Source: Candolleomyces eurysporus (Eukaryota > Basidiomycota > Agaricomycetes > Agaricales > Psathyrellaceae). Taken from it: 64,000 nucleotides of DNA. Below the pieces are notes generated by a model. It was not told where the DNA came from, did not search any database, and saw only the letters and a list, made by a program, of their open reading frames with translations. A program made the position numbers and the translations under genes. Shown here in pieces: positions 1-11,421 of this stretch (within the stretch, counting starts at the first letter, position 1; every line of letters starts with the position of its first letter). The stretch lies in contig JANBPK010000726.1 of assembly GCA_027579435.1 (NCBI GenBank), positions 1-64,000 of the forward strand, written 5' to 3'.

Positions 1-1290
1 CTCCGTATGTCCCTGCATACGCCGGGGCGTTCCAGGCTCCTTCGTACAACCATATGCCTCCGCAACAGCAAGGGGGCCAGTACGCGGTGCCTCAGGGGAG
101 TATCGGGGGAGGCCCGCAACACCCGCAGCAGCAGCAAGGACAGCAGGGACCGTACGGGGCGGCGTTCCAGCCTGATTTTGGGGCTTGGGGGATTAACGAT
201 GCTACTGCGCAGCTCGGGATGCAGCTTGGGCAGAGTGCGGTTCAGGCTGGGCAAGATTATGTTCAGAAGAATGTGAGTTTAGCTTTTAGTTGGTTCTTTC
301 TTTGGGATTGGTTACGAGGATGGATGGATATTGGATTGTTATATTGGGCGCTATGTACTTGCTGACCCGCCGACCACCGACCCTCTCTTTCCCTTTTGAG
401 TGCGAGTATAAGCTCTTTTACTGACTGACGCTTTCATTAACTATAGTTCGGAGTAATCTTCCCCTCGACGACCGTCAAACACCACTTCAACGTCTCCAAT
501 TCATACGTGATGCACAAGATCAAGCTCGTGCTCTTCCCCTGGCTTCACAAACCCTGGGCGAGACGGACGAGGCGGACAGAGCACGGTCAACACGAATGGC
601 AGCCCCCTCGAGACGACATTAACAGTCCAGACCTTTACATCCCCGGTACGTCGCCCTATCTACGTCTCACCGCCTGTTACCAACTCTCTCGCTAAATCGT
701 TTGCTTGCTTCTTGAACAGCCATGGCGATCGTAACCTACATCCTCCTCACGGGCCTGCATGCAGGCCTCAGCGGACCCGGCTTCCGCCCGCAAATCCTGG
801 GCGAGAGCGCCTCCCGCGCCACGCTCGTCGTCCTGTTCGACTTTCTGTTCGTCAAGCTGGGGTGCTACATCCTCAATATTCAGGGCAGCAGCCAGTTTGT
901 CGATATTTTCGCGTATTCGGGGTACAAGTTCGTCGGGGTGATATTTGCGATCGCGGCAGGCTTTGTTGGGATTGGAGGGGCGCTGTGGACTGTTGTGTTC
1001 GTTTACGCGTTTTTGGCGAATGCGTTTTTCTTGGTGAGATCAACGTTCTCTTNCCCCGTTCTCTCTTTGATATGTGATGCTGACGACGTGTTCTCCGTGT
1101 GGTGCAGCTGAGGTCCCTCCGCTCTGTCGTCCTACCTGACCCGTCGAATTCGATATCGAGCAGCAGCGGTGCGACGACGACTGCTACTGTTAACCCTGCG
1201 CAGAGGAGGAGGAGGATCACGTTCTTGTTCCTGGAGGCTGTCTCGCAGATTGTGTATATGGCTGCGTTGGTCCGGCTGCCTACTGCCTAG
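1..1290 (+). CDS. YIF1: YIF1 family Golgi membrane protein, 5' partial
   Basis: Spliced reading from the window edge gives exons 3-272, 447-645, 720-1033 and 1108-1290, all with GT-AG introns. The N-terminal part is a Pro/Gln/Gly-rich cytosolic segment. It is followed by the family hallmark FGAWGINDATAQLGMQLG and, after the first splice, by HHFNVSNSYV and KIKLVLFPWLHKPW. The C-terminal half has about five hydrophobic segments, starting at AIVTYILLTG and ending near ITFLFLEAVSQIVYMAAL. YIF1 is known to pair with YIP1 in ER-to-Golgi COPII vesicles; that role is family knowledge. The true start lies left of the window. The n at 1053 is inside the third intron and does not affect the frame. Confidence 0.93.
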
Positions 1291-2547
1291 GGCGTAATAG
1301 AAATCAGGCTCTCCCTTCCCCCTCCTCCCGTTCCTTCGTTGTTCTTGGAGACAAATCGATAACTCTTTTGCGATACTTGCTTACTAGACTGCTGTGCATT
1401 TGTACATACGGTATTTGAGTCGATCGGTCCTCGTGGATTTTTTTATTTGTTGTTGTACCTCATGGGATGAGCGGCGTCGCCACGTTACTACCTGATCAAT
1501 TAATTGGAGAGGTGTGCGGAGGAGATACGGAGGCAACCAACACTTGACAAGGATCCTCTTATACTTTGACTAGTGTCGAGCTGAGCTGGATCAGCTGGGG
1601 ATGCTTATCTTTCTGTTGACTACCGAACTGGTGTATGTCGGCGCCGTCTTGCCGCACAAGCTCACCTTGTGTGTACCAAACCATGAGAGTGGACTGCGCA
1701 CGAGAAGACTCATAGGCTGCGCAGAACGCTTATCACAAACTGAAATAGGGTTGGAAGGGGCCTCGTGCCTTGCCCAAGGAGATTTGCAGGAAAATCATCG
1801 CGAATTTGTGGAGTGGGGTTCGANGGGGGCGTATGCGCTGGTCGAGCTGGTTTGGGCCACCGTCCCCAGCGCGTACCTAACGCCGGGCAGCCTGGCAACG
1901 ATTTAAAGGCGTGTCAGCGCTTGAGGAGTGCCAAGGCCGTCGAGTACGAAACATTGTTGAACGTTGGTCATTTTCCAGGAAGGGCTTCGGTCGCCGTAAA
2001 AGGGTCTGACGCTCGGCTATTACGCGGCCCTGGAAAATTCAAAGTCATTTGGACGGGGTGCTCGTAATCCAAGGCTCGGCTGCTGGGTGATTATTCGCGA
2101 GCGAGCCAAGGCTGGGATAAGCGAGTTGAACCGGAGAGGGTCGGAGGGCGACTTGGACAGTAGTATAAGCTTATTCCAGCCCCCGTGTTCGTTTTACTCT
2201 ACGGTGCGGTCAACCGAGACCGCCACGATGACTAGGGCACGGTCATGGCTATACGGAATCGGACACTCATCTCTCAATCGCCTTGGATACGCACGGTCGG
2301 TGTTTGCCGGGCGGGTGATGAATTGATGGGTAGATTGCTGGGCACGGTGGTTCGGCGGTTCTCCATTTTCCCCCTTCTCGTCGGTTCAAATTTGCCTTTG
2401 CTTCTTCTCTTCCCTTCGCTCTTCCCATCCCCTCTCTCCCTCGCTCGCTCTTTGGAGTAACTCGTGTCGACACGTTCTTTAGAACTTATATTCCGTCCTT
2501 TGCACACACAGACAGTCTTTACGCCCACCCACACCCATCCAGACACC
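1291..2547. other. Intergenic, YIF1 3' region and LysM gene promoter
   Basis: No ORF here shows family similarity or coding character. The last 180 bases hold a long pyrimidine-rich tract (about 2367-2450), common upstream of strongly expressed basidiomycete genes. A TATA-like stretch lies near 2160. One n at 1824 follows a G-rich run. The promoter reading is inference. Confidence 0.4.
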
Positions 2548-3259
2548 ATGTTCACCCGTGCTTTGGCTGTTGCGTCCTTTGCTCTCTTCGCCCAGGGTGA
2601 GTGGACCAGTGTGCAATCCTGCCAGCGATGCTCAATGTTTTTCTAGTGGCCTCCGCTGCCACCTGCACTCGCACCTACACCATCAAGGAGGGCGACTACT
2701 GCGACAAGATCTCTGCCGCTAACAACGTCTCCACGTACGTCCGCAAACTTGGCTTTGCTTTTAGCCAACCTGACAGCCTTCTAGCTACCAGCTCGGTGCT
2801 ATCAACCCCGGCGTCATCAACGAGGCTTGCGACAACCTCGTCATTGGCGGCCAGCTCTGCCTCGGCACAGAAGGCGAAGACTGCAAGGCCACCTACGTCG
2901 TCGGCGCTGGCAACACCTGCTCCCAGATCTGGGACAACCACCGCATCAACAGCACCATCTTCTCGCTGAACAACCCTCAGGTCAACGAGGACTGCACCAA
3001 CATCTACACTGACGAGGTGTTGTGCATTTCTCCTGAAGTGTTGGTGCCCGCTGCCCCTGGCGTCCCCATCCACACTGGTGCCCCTTCCGCCCCCTCGCAG
3101 ACCCCCGTCGCCAAGCCCCCTACCGCCACGTCCCCGGCTGCCGCTGCTAACACACCTGCACCTACGCCTGTCGTCACCCCTCCCCCGCCGCTGCTGCTCC
3201 CACCAACGAGCGCCGATGCCGATGAGGAGGATGACGAGGAGGACTGCGACGAGTACGAG
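2548..3259 (+). CDS. Secreted LysM-domain protein (two LysM modules), 3' end at assembly gap
   Basis: Exons are 2548-2596, 2647-2734 and 2785-3259 (cut by the gap). Residues 1-19 form a signal peptide (MFTRALAVASFALFAQ, then VASA). Two LysM-like modules follow: the first starts CTRTYTIKEGDYCDKIS and includes YQLGAINPGV; the second starts CKATYVVGAGNTCSQIW and includes IFSLNNPQV. Paired cysteines flank the modules. A Pro/Ala/Thr-rich linker and an acidic tail (DADEEDDEEDCDEYE) come next, where the sequence meets the two n bases. LysM modules bind chitin or other N-acetylglucosamine polymers. In fungi such secreted proteins can be effectors or cell-wall proteins; which applies here cannot be told. 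The stop codon is not visible but is probably close, because related proteins end shortly after an acidic Cys-containing tail. Confidence 0.85.
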
Positions 3260-3261
3260 NN
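3260..3261. other. Assembly gap shown as two n
   Basis: The LysM reading frame runs into these bases. A different, Ser/Pro-rich open frame with no visible start begins straight after. The 3' end of one gene, the intergenic space and the 5' end of the next gene cannot fit here, so the gap is probably of unknown size and collapsed to two bases. Confidence 0.7.
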
Positions 3262-6200
3262 CTATCAAAGAGGCCGGCGCATCGCTCCCCTCGTCTTCCT
3301 CGCCTACCCCAACGCCCTCGCTTGCCTCGATTGGGAGCGCACCGGCGAGTGGGAACGCAGCTGCTGCAGGCCCCAGCGTAAACACGCACACGCCGCCTGG
3401 TTCGCCGACGAGGAGTCCGGTAGCCATACTCGAGGCGCTCGATGCGGTCGATTTTGGGACGATGGTGCTGCCGCCTTCGTTGGCTTCTGGTGCTGCGCCT
3501 TCGAGTCGGGGGGAGAAGGGGAAGGAGAGAGAGGAGAAGCCTGGGAGTCCGACGAGTCCTACGGATACGAGGGGAGGGTTTAGGGGCCCGCTTGTGCCTT
3601 CTATGTTGTTGGCTTCTGCTGCGTCTGCTTCTGCTGCTGCTACGAGTGCCGCCCTGTCTAGCGCTGGCAATGAAGATGCAGGTGCAGTGGTTCAAGGCAA
3701 AGGCAAGGCTGGTGTCAAGGTTAGCGAGGACCCAGCTTCTTCTGCTGTGCCTGTCGCCGTTGGGACGCCATTGAGCGAAGCCGGAGAGAGCTTGGACAAG
3801 GACGTCGCCGGGGTCGAATCAGCAGGAGTGGACGTTGAGATGCAGGATGTTAGTGTTAGCGGTGGGGACCAGGTCTCTGAAGCTACGACGTCCGCTATCG
3901 CTGCAAGCGTGATCGACTTTTCCACCGCTCCCATCCCCCAGCAGTTGCTCGACTCGTCGTCAGCCGTGTCGTTCCAGTCCACCGAGAACATTGCACCACC
4001 TACTCTCGCGCAGCCGATCCCGGATGGCACTCCCGCTGNAAGATGAGGAGCAGCAGCCGAGACCGTCGTCTCCGTACCCTCCTCTGATTCAGGTGGAGAT
4101 CCCGCCTGCCCCTCAGCAGGATGAGCTGCAGCAGTTTGTTTATGATCAGCAGGGATCGGCTCAGGGTCAGCAGCAGCAGCCTCAGCAACAGCAGTACCAG
4201 CAGCAGTATGTTCCCCCACCCCANGTATTGGGAGGAGCCTCCTCGGTTGGATAATGAGAGGAATTTGTGGAGGTTGGCGTGTAAAGTCAGAGTTTGGGAT
4301 CTGTGAGTAGATGTTCCTCTCCAAAACCTTTTTATTTTGAATATACGACTGACTCTAACATGAACAATGACAGACGACGACGATACAGCCTTGAAACGAT
4401 CCGGAACCTTGTTACAAACGAAGCGCACGAGTATTATGCCAACCATGGGTTCCCCGCCGGCTATTTCACATCATCGTCTTCCTCTTCGAACCCTCCTTAC
4501 CCCTCTGGCTCTTCGAGCATTGGCTATGGGAATGCAGGGGTCACGATGCTCCGGTCCCCTTCTCCAAGTCGGATCAAGAGACAAGTGAGTGGGAGCTCAG
4601 ACGGCTCTGACGGAGGGGCGACTGGAAGCAACCCTACGAGCCCGGTGAACTTTATGGACGAGCCTGTGTATGACTGGGAGATCGCGATGAGCGACGAGGA
4701 GGAAGTCGAAGGCGAGGCTGGGTTTGGTCCCGAGGATGAAGAGGAGGATGAGGAGGACGTGGATGACGACGAGGATGATGACGAGGACTATGAAGAGTAC
4801 GAGGATGAGGAGGGAGATGTTGCGGAACAGCAGCAGCAGCAGGATGGGAGTGTTACTCCGGAAGTTGATGCGGAGCATGCGGCTGACAAGGAGAACGCCA
4901 TGCAAGAGGAAGTGAGCGCTGAGGCGGAAGAGGAGGAGAGGAGGAAGAGGCATAGGAGGAGGCGGTCGTCTCTCCTTAAGCTCAGGAAGGAGAGCGGTGG
5001 AGGTGAAAGCGAGGAAGGCTCGTCCCCCGACCCCGAGGGTCCATCTTCCCCTGGAGACGACAAGACCAAATCCAACGCCGATGGAGAGGTTGACGATGCT
5101 GTCATGGACGTTGACATCGACCTCGACATTGAAGACCTCGACGAAGCTCTCGTTGATCCCAACTTCAATTTGGAGCTGAGCAGCTGTGCGAGTGCTAGTG
5201 CCAGTGGGAGCCCGACGAGTCCTCAGCAGATGTCGTCCCCTTCGAGTCCTTCAGCTACGTCGCCCTCATCTGGCCAATCCAATGGAGTCTTCACGGCTTT
5301 CTACGTTCCACCCGTCCAGATTCCTGTGCCGCAGGTATTTGCGCCGCAGCCTCTACCAGCGCAGGACAGTTCAAGTTCGGCGCTGGGTGGTGCACTGGGT
5401 GGGACGGCTGGTGGGGAGGCGGCAACAACAACGCCAGGCTCTTCCCCGTCTCCCGATGGAACGTCGTCGCTGCTCATTGATCCCGGTTCAGCTCCCAGTC
5501 CTCCTGCTACACCGCCTCCTCCTGCTGTCCAGCAAGTTCAGCTGCCATTGCAGACTATCCAGATCCCGATGCATATCCCGAGTCCGACCCCACCGCCCAT
5601 CGTAGACTTGCCTCCTCCGAGGTTGAGTTCCGTGCCTGTTTGGGCTTTGAGGAATATGGAGATGTTGGGCGGGAGCATGGGCAAAGGGACACCCATCAAC
5701 AGGGATCGTGCGGATGAATGGGCTCGCGCTTGGTCGAGTGTGAAAGGTCCTTCGACGATGGCCAGGAGCCTCAGCGCTGACGGATCTGCCGCACCCGCTG
5801 AGAACGCTACCAGCGATAGCTCGAAGCGCGAGGCGGATTTTAGGATGGAAGTGGATAGCGCTGAGGGTGGTGGGAGGAGAGAGGGCGAGATGAAGCCTGT
5901 GCTGAGGCTCAGTCTGCCTGGGGATGATTTGGATGTTTCGACCGCCTCCGGAAACGCCGCTGCGAGTAACCAGATCCAGCCTCAAGGCGCTGCTGGACCT
6001 GCGGATAGTAATCCGGCATCCTCGAGTTGCAAGCAGTCCATGCTGGTCGACACCGCTTTTGAGCCTCAGAATCAGGCCGCCTGGGATGCGTTCCTGGCGA
6101 GTTTGGGAGATCCGCTCACCACTGCCCCTTCGGCATCGTCGTCGTCGGGTATTCAGCAAACGGCTCAGCAAGGGATGGTGGTTCATGATATCCGTGGTGC

Positions 6201-7224
6201 CCCTCCGCCTTATTCGTCGCTCCATCCTCCACATTCCCCTCCTCCGCCGACACCGACACCGCCTTCGCCTGCCTCTTCGACCTGCTCATTGTCCCAAGAA
6301 AGTAGTGGGAGCCCTGGAAGCCCCGGACCTTCAGTCACCATCCACTCACCGGGAACCTCAGCGAACAATGGTGGGATGATGAACCCCATGTTCGGCATGA
6401 TGAACGTCAACATGATGTTTGGCGTCCCAGGAGCCCAAGGCGGCGGTGGAAATGGCGGATACGCCCCTCACCAAGGAGCTCAAATGCAACAACAGCTGAT
6501 GCCGCAGCAGCAGCAGCAGGGTGTGAGCGAAGGGAGCGGCGCGAATGGGCAGCAGTGTTTCCCTGCGATGGGCTTGACGATGTCGATGCCTCCTCCTGGT
6601 CCCGCTGCAGCGATGGGGATGACAGCTTCCATGGGTGGACCCTCATTCAACAATGGCCCCTCGTTCAACTCGATGCCTTCCTTCAATATGGGGATGGGCC
6701 TTGGGATGAATCCAGCGACGATGAACATGAATGTTCCGCTGAATATGGGGATGGGGATGCCCATGCCAATGTCGATGCAGATGCCCATGTCCATGCCGTT
6801 TGCGGGTTTGCAGTTGGGTTTGACGTTGAGCCTTGCGCCGCAGCAGCATTCCGCTCAGCAGCAGCAGCAGAACCAAGGACAGCTGCAGTGGTCGCAGGGA
6901 GGAAGTGTTGTCCAGGGAAACGGTGGCCAGGTTCCGGGTGTGGACTTTGATTTGGCCAGCCTTGGTGTGCCGGGGAATGGGATGGGGATTGGACCGGGAG
7001 GTGAAGGGATGAACATGTTTTCGCTCGTGAATGCGTCTACCCCTGCCAATACGCCGCTGAACTCGCCTTTGTCTCCATCTTCGTCGTCGATACCCTCGTC
7101 CATGTTGGGTGTGTTGGGGTCAGGTTCGCCGTCTGCGCCCAAGGATAACGAGAAGGGTCCTGGTGGTATGGGAGGTGGAGGAGCTGGAGCAACTCCGAGC
7201 ACTTTAAGCTACGCGCTGGGCTGA
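3262..7224 (+). CDS. Large Ser/Pro/Gln/Met-rich low-complexity protein, 5' partial, function unknown
   Basis: Not recognised. The first part (3262-4302) crosses two n bases (4039, 4224), each with a frame change, so it is read piecewise. A conserved-looking core follows: YWEEPPRLDNERNLWRL and KVRVWD, then, across an intron at 4303-4373, RRRYSLETIRNLVTNEAHEY. The second exon (4374-7224) is open without interruption for about 950 codons. In order it encodes Ser-rich repeats, a strongly acidic block (about 4690-4830), a basic cluster RRKRHRRRRSS, long Ser/Pro stretches, poly-Gln, and a Met-rich segment (about 6600-6800) with MGMGMPMPMSMQMPMSMPF. Acidic, basic and Gln-rich tracts suggest a nuclear or condensate-type regulatory protein; that is inference. 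The ATG-proximal part is missing. Confidence 0.75.
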
Positions 7225-7749
7225 GGTGTGTGTATCGCGTGGTTGATATGTCGAGGGAGAGGGGTTTGAGACTGATGGTGTTTCATTTCATTCGGGTTGA
7301 TTTCTCAGTATATCTTCGATTGTTTTCGATTGCTTGATTCGACTATATCTCTATCACTACCGTGCTTTTGTTGTTTTCTATTCTCTTTCCACCGACCTGT
7401 TCTGCTATGCACTACTATACAGTCCGCTATTATGATCTACTGCTAGATTTCCTTTTTTTTATTTGTGTATCATCAACTCTCTACTCTGCTCTAAAAGTTT
7501 GCGCTACATGGATGGGATTTTAATTTGTACAACACATGTTCTGTACGGAATACAACCCATTTGGATGGAATGGAACGAGCACGCTGATAGATGCGAGGTA
7601 CTGAGGAGTAGTAAGCAGCCTGTAACAGAGAAAACCAAAACTCCCGAAAATAGATTAACAACGGTTGGTTATGTATCGTACACGCCCTGGGCTACCCATC
7701 TATATTTCGCTGCATTTACGCGAGTCTCGTCAATCTATTCTATGTGCTG
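7225..7749. other. Intergenic, convergent 3' ends
   Basis: Region between the stop of the low-complexity gene and the stop of the P450 gene on the other strand. AT-rich, with T runs near 7454; short ORFs have no coding signature. Nothing else seen. Confidence 0.5.
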
Positions 7750-9900
7750 TCACTGCTGCGCCTCCAACTCTGACAAAACGTCCTGGGCATTCGGACGCAG
7801 CCTGAACTCGTACTTGAAGTGATTTGGTTGGCTAGCGATATTGTCGGTTTCAGTAACGGCACAATGAACTATATTTTACCACTCACTAGAGAAGTCCAGT
7901 CTCGTAATCTTCTGGCTGGTCGATCGGCTTGCCATCCTCGCCGAGAGGTTCACTCCACTCGAACACGGTTGCGAGGGACGCGGCCGCTAGCCACACCATC
8001 GATCGTCCGATGTGGGCTCCTGGGCAAGATCTAGAATCAAAGGTTAGCTAAATGGGCTGCATCTTTCTAGGTGGATGGGGTGTCTGATGGAAGAGGGAAA
8101 CGAACCTTCGTCCGAAGCCAAACGCAGCTACGTGTGGATCGAGAACGTTTGTGTTAATTTTTCCGTCTGGGGTCAGGAAACGGTCGGGATTGAAACGGCC
8201 AGCATCAAGTCCGTATTCATCTTCCCTCCGTAGCATGGACCTGGCAGTGGACCATGAGCTGAAGTGCAGTTTCNAAAAAGAAGAATGTTCGTACCAAACA
8301 TTGGGAATGATGACGGAATCTTTAGGAATGAAGTAGTCTCCGTACACATCGTCTTCAGTGCTTCGGTGAGGAACGCCTATGGATGGGGATGTGAGCTGCT
8401 AGTGGATGTAAGATATGCTAAAGCAAGACCAACCGATGGGTGCAGGAGGCGCCAGCCTAGCAAGAGCCATAATCAACGACTTGATTCCCCTGTGCAAGGG
8501 CAAGTTGGACTCACCGCATCGATTCCATGAGCGTCGCCATCAAATATGGCAGCTGGTCCTGGTCCTCAAATTCGGGCAACCTGCCATTTAATACCCTGTC
8601 AAGCTCCTCGTGCACACGGGCTTGGATTTGAGGGTTTTTAAGCATAACCCATATCCAACTAAGCGTTGAGGCTACGATTGTATCTGTCCCTGCGCCGTAG
8701 AACATCGCTGCAGTGTCTTTGATGATTTGCTTCTGGTTTTCTGAGTCCGCGCCGTTCTCTTCGATTGCTCCGAGAGCCACGGATACGAAGGATGGTCGGG
8801 CCAGAGAAGTGCCCTAACGGAGATTCAATAAGAACGTATGATGAGAGGAAAGAGTAAAATCGACTTACGAAGCCAGAGACTGCTTCGTTGAACGGCGAGG
8901 ACCTGAACTTGTCTGACATATAAGAGAGCTCCCTGGCTTTCCGTTGGAACCCAGCGCCTGGGAGCCAAGCAGGAATATACTTAAGGAAGGGGAGCACGTC
9001 TACGAAGTTAGAGCCTGGCGTCGTGACTTCCGCGAGCGTGCGGACGGATTGTTCAGAGAAGTTTAGGTGTGGATCTCCACGGGCCTTGATTGGAATACCG
9101 TACGCGAGGGAGATGATAAAGCCACCTATTGAACTGTCGGACAGTTTTAGAATTGAATAGATAAATTATTATAGGTCAATATCGTACCCTCGTATGACTT
9201 CGAAGAGTCGGTCTGGTGTCCGATTTAACTCGACAAGAAACCTCCCAACGAACTCATGCTCTTGAGGGCGGATGATTGAAGTGTCGGCGGGGCGGAAATG
9301 TTGCACAAACATTCGGCGTCGTTCTTTCCATCTTTCTCCGTACGGCAGCATGGCAAAGAGATAATCCCAACCCATCCTGGAGGAAGGAAGCGTCAGCTTA
9401 ACAGGGTCACCCGATAGAGAAAAGTGTCGCTTACAGATCTTTGGCCATCACAGTTTCTGGTCTATTGCATGATCATATTAGGCATAGCGTCCAGCAGGGA
9501 TGCCCTCGAAGCCCGTACCTGCTCGAATACCGCGAGGATCGCTTGTCCATGAGCTCGAGTGCTATTGACAGGGTGTCGATTACCACGATGTTCATTCCAA
9601 GTGCACTCGCACTGATAATGTCAGAGTCTAACAAGGATCAAATTAAGTTGTTGAGCACAGAAATGAGGGCATGCACTCACTCAGTTCCTTTGCCCACTTT
9701 GAATACTCTTGCTGACAGTTGTGCAAGGGAATGTCGAGAGCATTTCCGAGGATAGGCAGTCCCTTTAGACTGGGTGGCTGTCGAAAGCCTGCACGCCCGT
9801 TCGTCGCCCTCTTCCTGAGGTAGTAGCTCAGAGATATGCCTCCAAGTAGTACAGCTGCATCTTGAACCCATCCGCCTGGCAGAGTAGAGATAGTTTCCAT
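7750..9900 (-). CDS. Cytochrome P450 monooxygenase
   Basis: A complete multi-intron P450 on the minus strand, starting at ATG 9900 and ending at TGA 7752-7750. The N-terminal hydrophobic anchor (VQDAAVLLGGISLSYYL) is followed by the proline-rich hinge (PPSLKGLPILGN). Helix C shows WKERRR. Helix I has AGTDT in MFYGAGTDTIVASTLSW. The K-helix ExxR is ESMR, and the haem-binding loop reads FGFGRRSCPGAHIG after splicing. The last exon encodes HFKYEFRLRP near the end. The n at 8274 falls inside an intron (AATGTTTG donor side, acceptor before TCCATGC), so the coding sequence appears intact. P450s of this microsomal type use a reductase partner and oxidise small molecules. The general look is like the O-methylsterigmatocystin oxidoreductase-like group common in basidiomycetes; the substrate is unknown. 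No biosynthetic partner gene lies next to it. Confidence 0.92.
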
Positions 9901-11421
9901 GATGATGTCGCTTAGATGGAGGGGGCGGATTCATCCTTCGTCCAGCATCGAGTTGCTTTTAAATCTTCGGTGTGGATACCGAAGCCGACGGAGCGCGATT
10001 ATGTCTGTCCAAATTCCGAGAATGTAGTGAGTTCAGCACTGTTACGGAAGTCGTTGTGGGCGTTTCTTCCCGGTCCCCACCCACAACCGACCCCACAATC
10101 TCCAGCGGACTCTGCCAGACCCGGTGCCGCAAGGCCTCGCTAGCGAGTCTCAGAGTGGGTTGGCAAATTTCGTGAGTCGTCCGCCGAGGTTCCATGATGT
10201 GGTGTGACCTGTGTGGATGTTGGGAGTCGGGACAAAGCAAACCAATTGAAAATGCTCCAAATAAAGCAGGGCCTGGGTGACCAATCATTGATTTCTTCCT
10301 CCTTGCCACAAATCTCTCTGCCGATACGAACGATAGCCTCAAAAGATTGAAGATGTTAACGAAAGGCTCTTACAATGGTGCATGACGCTGAGCGAATGCA
10401 TGGCACAGCGGCTGGGTTCAAATAAGATTGCAGCCCAAGTTGAAGGTCGCGGTCGGAGGGTCATTCTCACTTGCACAACTGACGTTCCTTCAGCCTGAAA
10501 CTTCATACGCAATGCTTACGACTTAAAAGTGAAGCTTCAAGCTTTTGCTCACCCCATGTGGACTGGTGGAAATCTCCCGGCGCATTGAATTGTCCAGTGA
10601 CCCCGATTGGGGCACCTTGGGTATTCCACTGCTCTTGCAAGTTGATCTTGGTGAATGGCATTCCAGTCGCCATGCCAGTCTCATGAGCTTGAAGCTATTC
10701 ATTAGGCGCCGCATAGCGCCCTTTCGGGCTTGCTGGAGCTCGGACGTCCCATATGCGGCAGAGCATGCACCGCTGGATCTATTTTGAATGCTGAAGCACC
10801 GGCCACCCAGGAATTTGCGTGGTTGCTTGAAAAGCCTTCTCGCTTCTCGTCGTCCTTTCAGGAGCTGCACACTCCAACGCTTCGAGATGTGTTCTGCTTG
10901 GTGAGTCTTTGGCAAACCTTCTGAGCGCTGGCGCCCTAAAAGCAGTCAGGCTGACACGTCCGAGGTCACCGTGACCAGCGAATCCCCCTCGCCTTTCTTG
11001 CTCACGCTCGCTGCGAACAGCCGGTATGATGGCATGTCTGTCGACATTATTACTCATTGCTCAATTGTGTCTCCCAGTCTAGGCTAATGTTTGACTGTGT
11101 GCATCAAGGAAGACATTCCGCGGGCGAAGCGGCGAATTCACCGATTGCGAGCTTCCCGGAGCGTGCGATGTTGCTGAAATATCCGAATGTTTATAAAGTT
11201 AGATGCGATTCCGGATGTAGGAAGTCTACCGCCTTTGCTCATCCTCTTCACTCTAGCATCGTAGGTTTGTCTAGTTACTCCCTCCCTGTCCCGGCTGACG
11301 TTCTGCGAGGTACCTCCAGGAGTGGCAAGTGCCATATATCGTAATCGTGTCTTTTCTAGGGGACGGTGAGCGTCTATGATCCTCCGGGCTTATCAAAGCA
11401 CTCATATCACCGGGAACGATC
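9901..11421. other. Intergenic between P450 and F-box gene (divergent)
   Basis: About 1.5 kb between two divergent starts. Overlapping ORFs on both strands near 10520-10920 mirror one another and resemble no family, so I do not call a gene. It presumably contains both promoters. Confidence 0.4.

Noticed and set aside
3078..4046. A single LysM/low-complexity fusion gene across 3260
   Set aside because: The frame through the n bases that joins to the downstream part is not the LysM frame, and the junction is an assembly gap.
10523..10924. Overlapping ORFs of up to 130 codons on both strands
   Set aside because: They mirror each other in opposite frames, show no family motif and lie between two divergent genes; likely chance.
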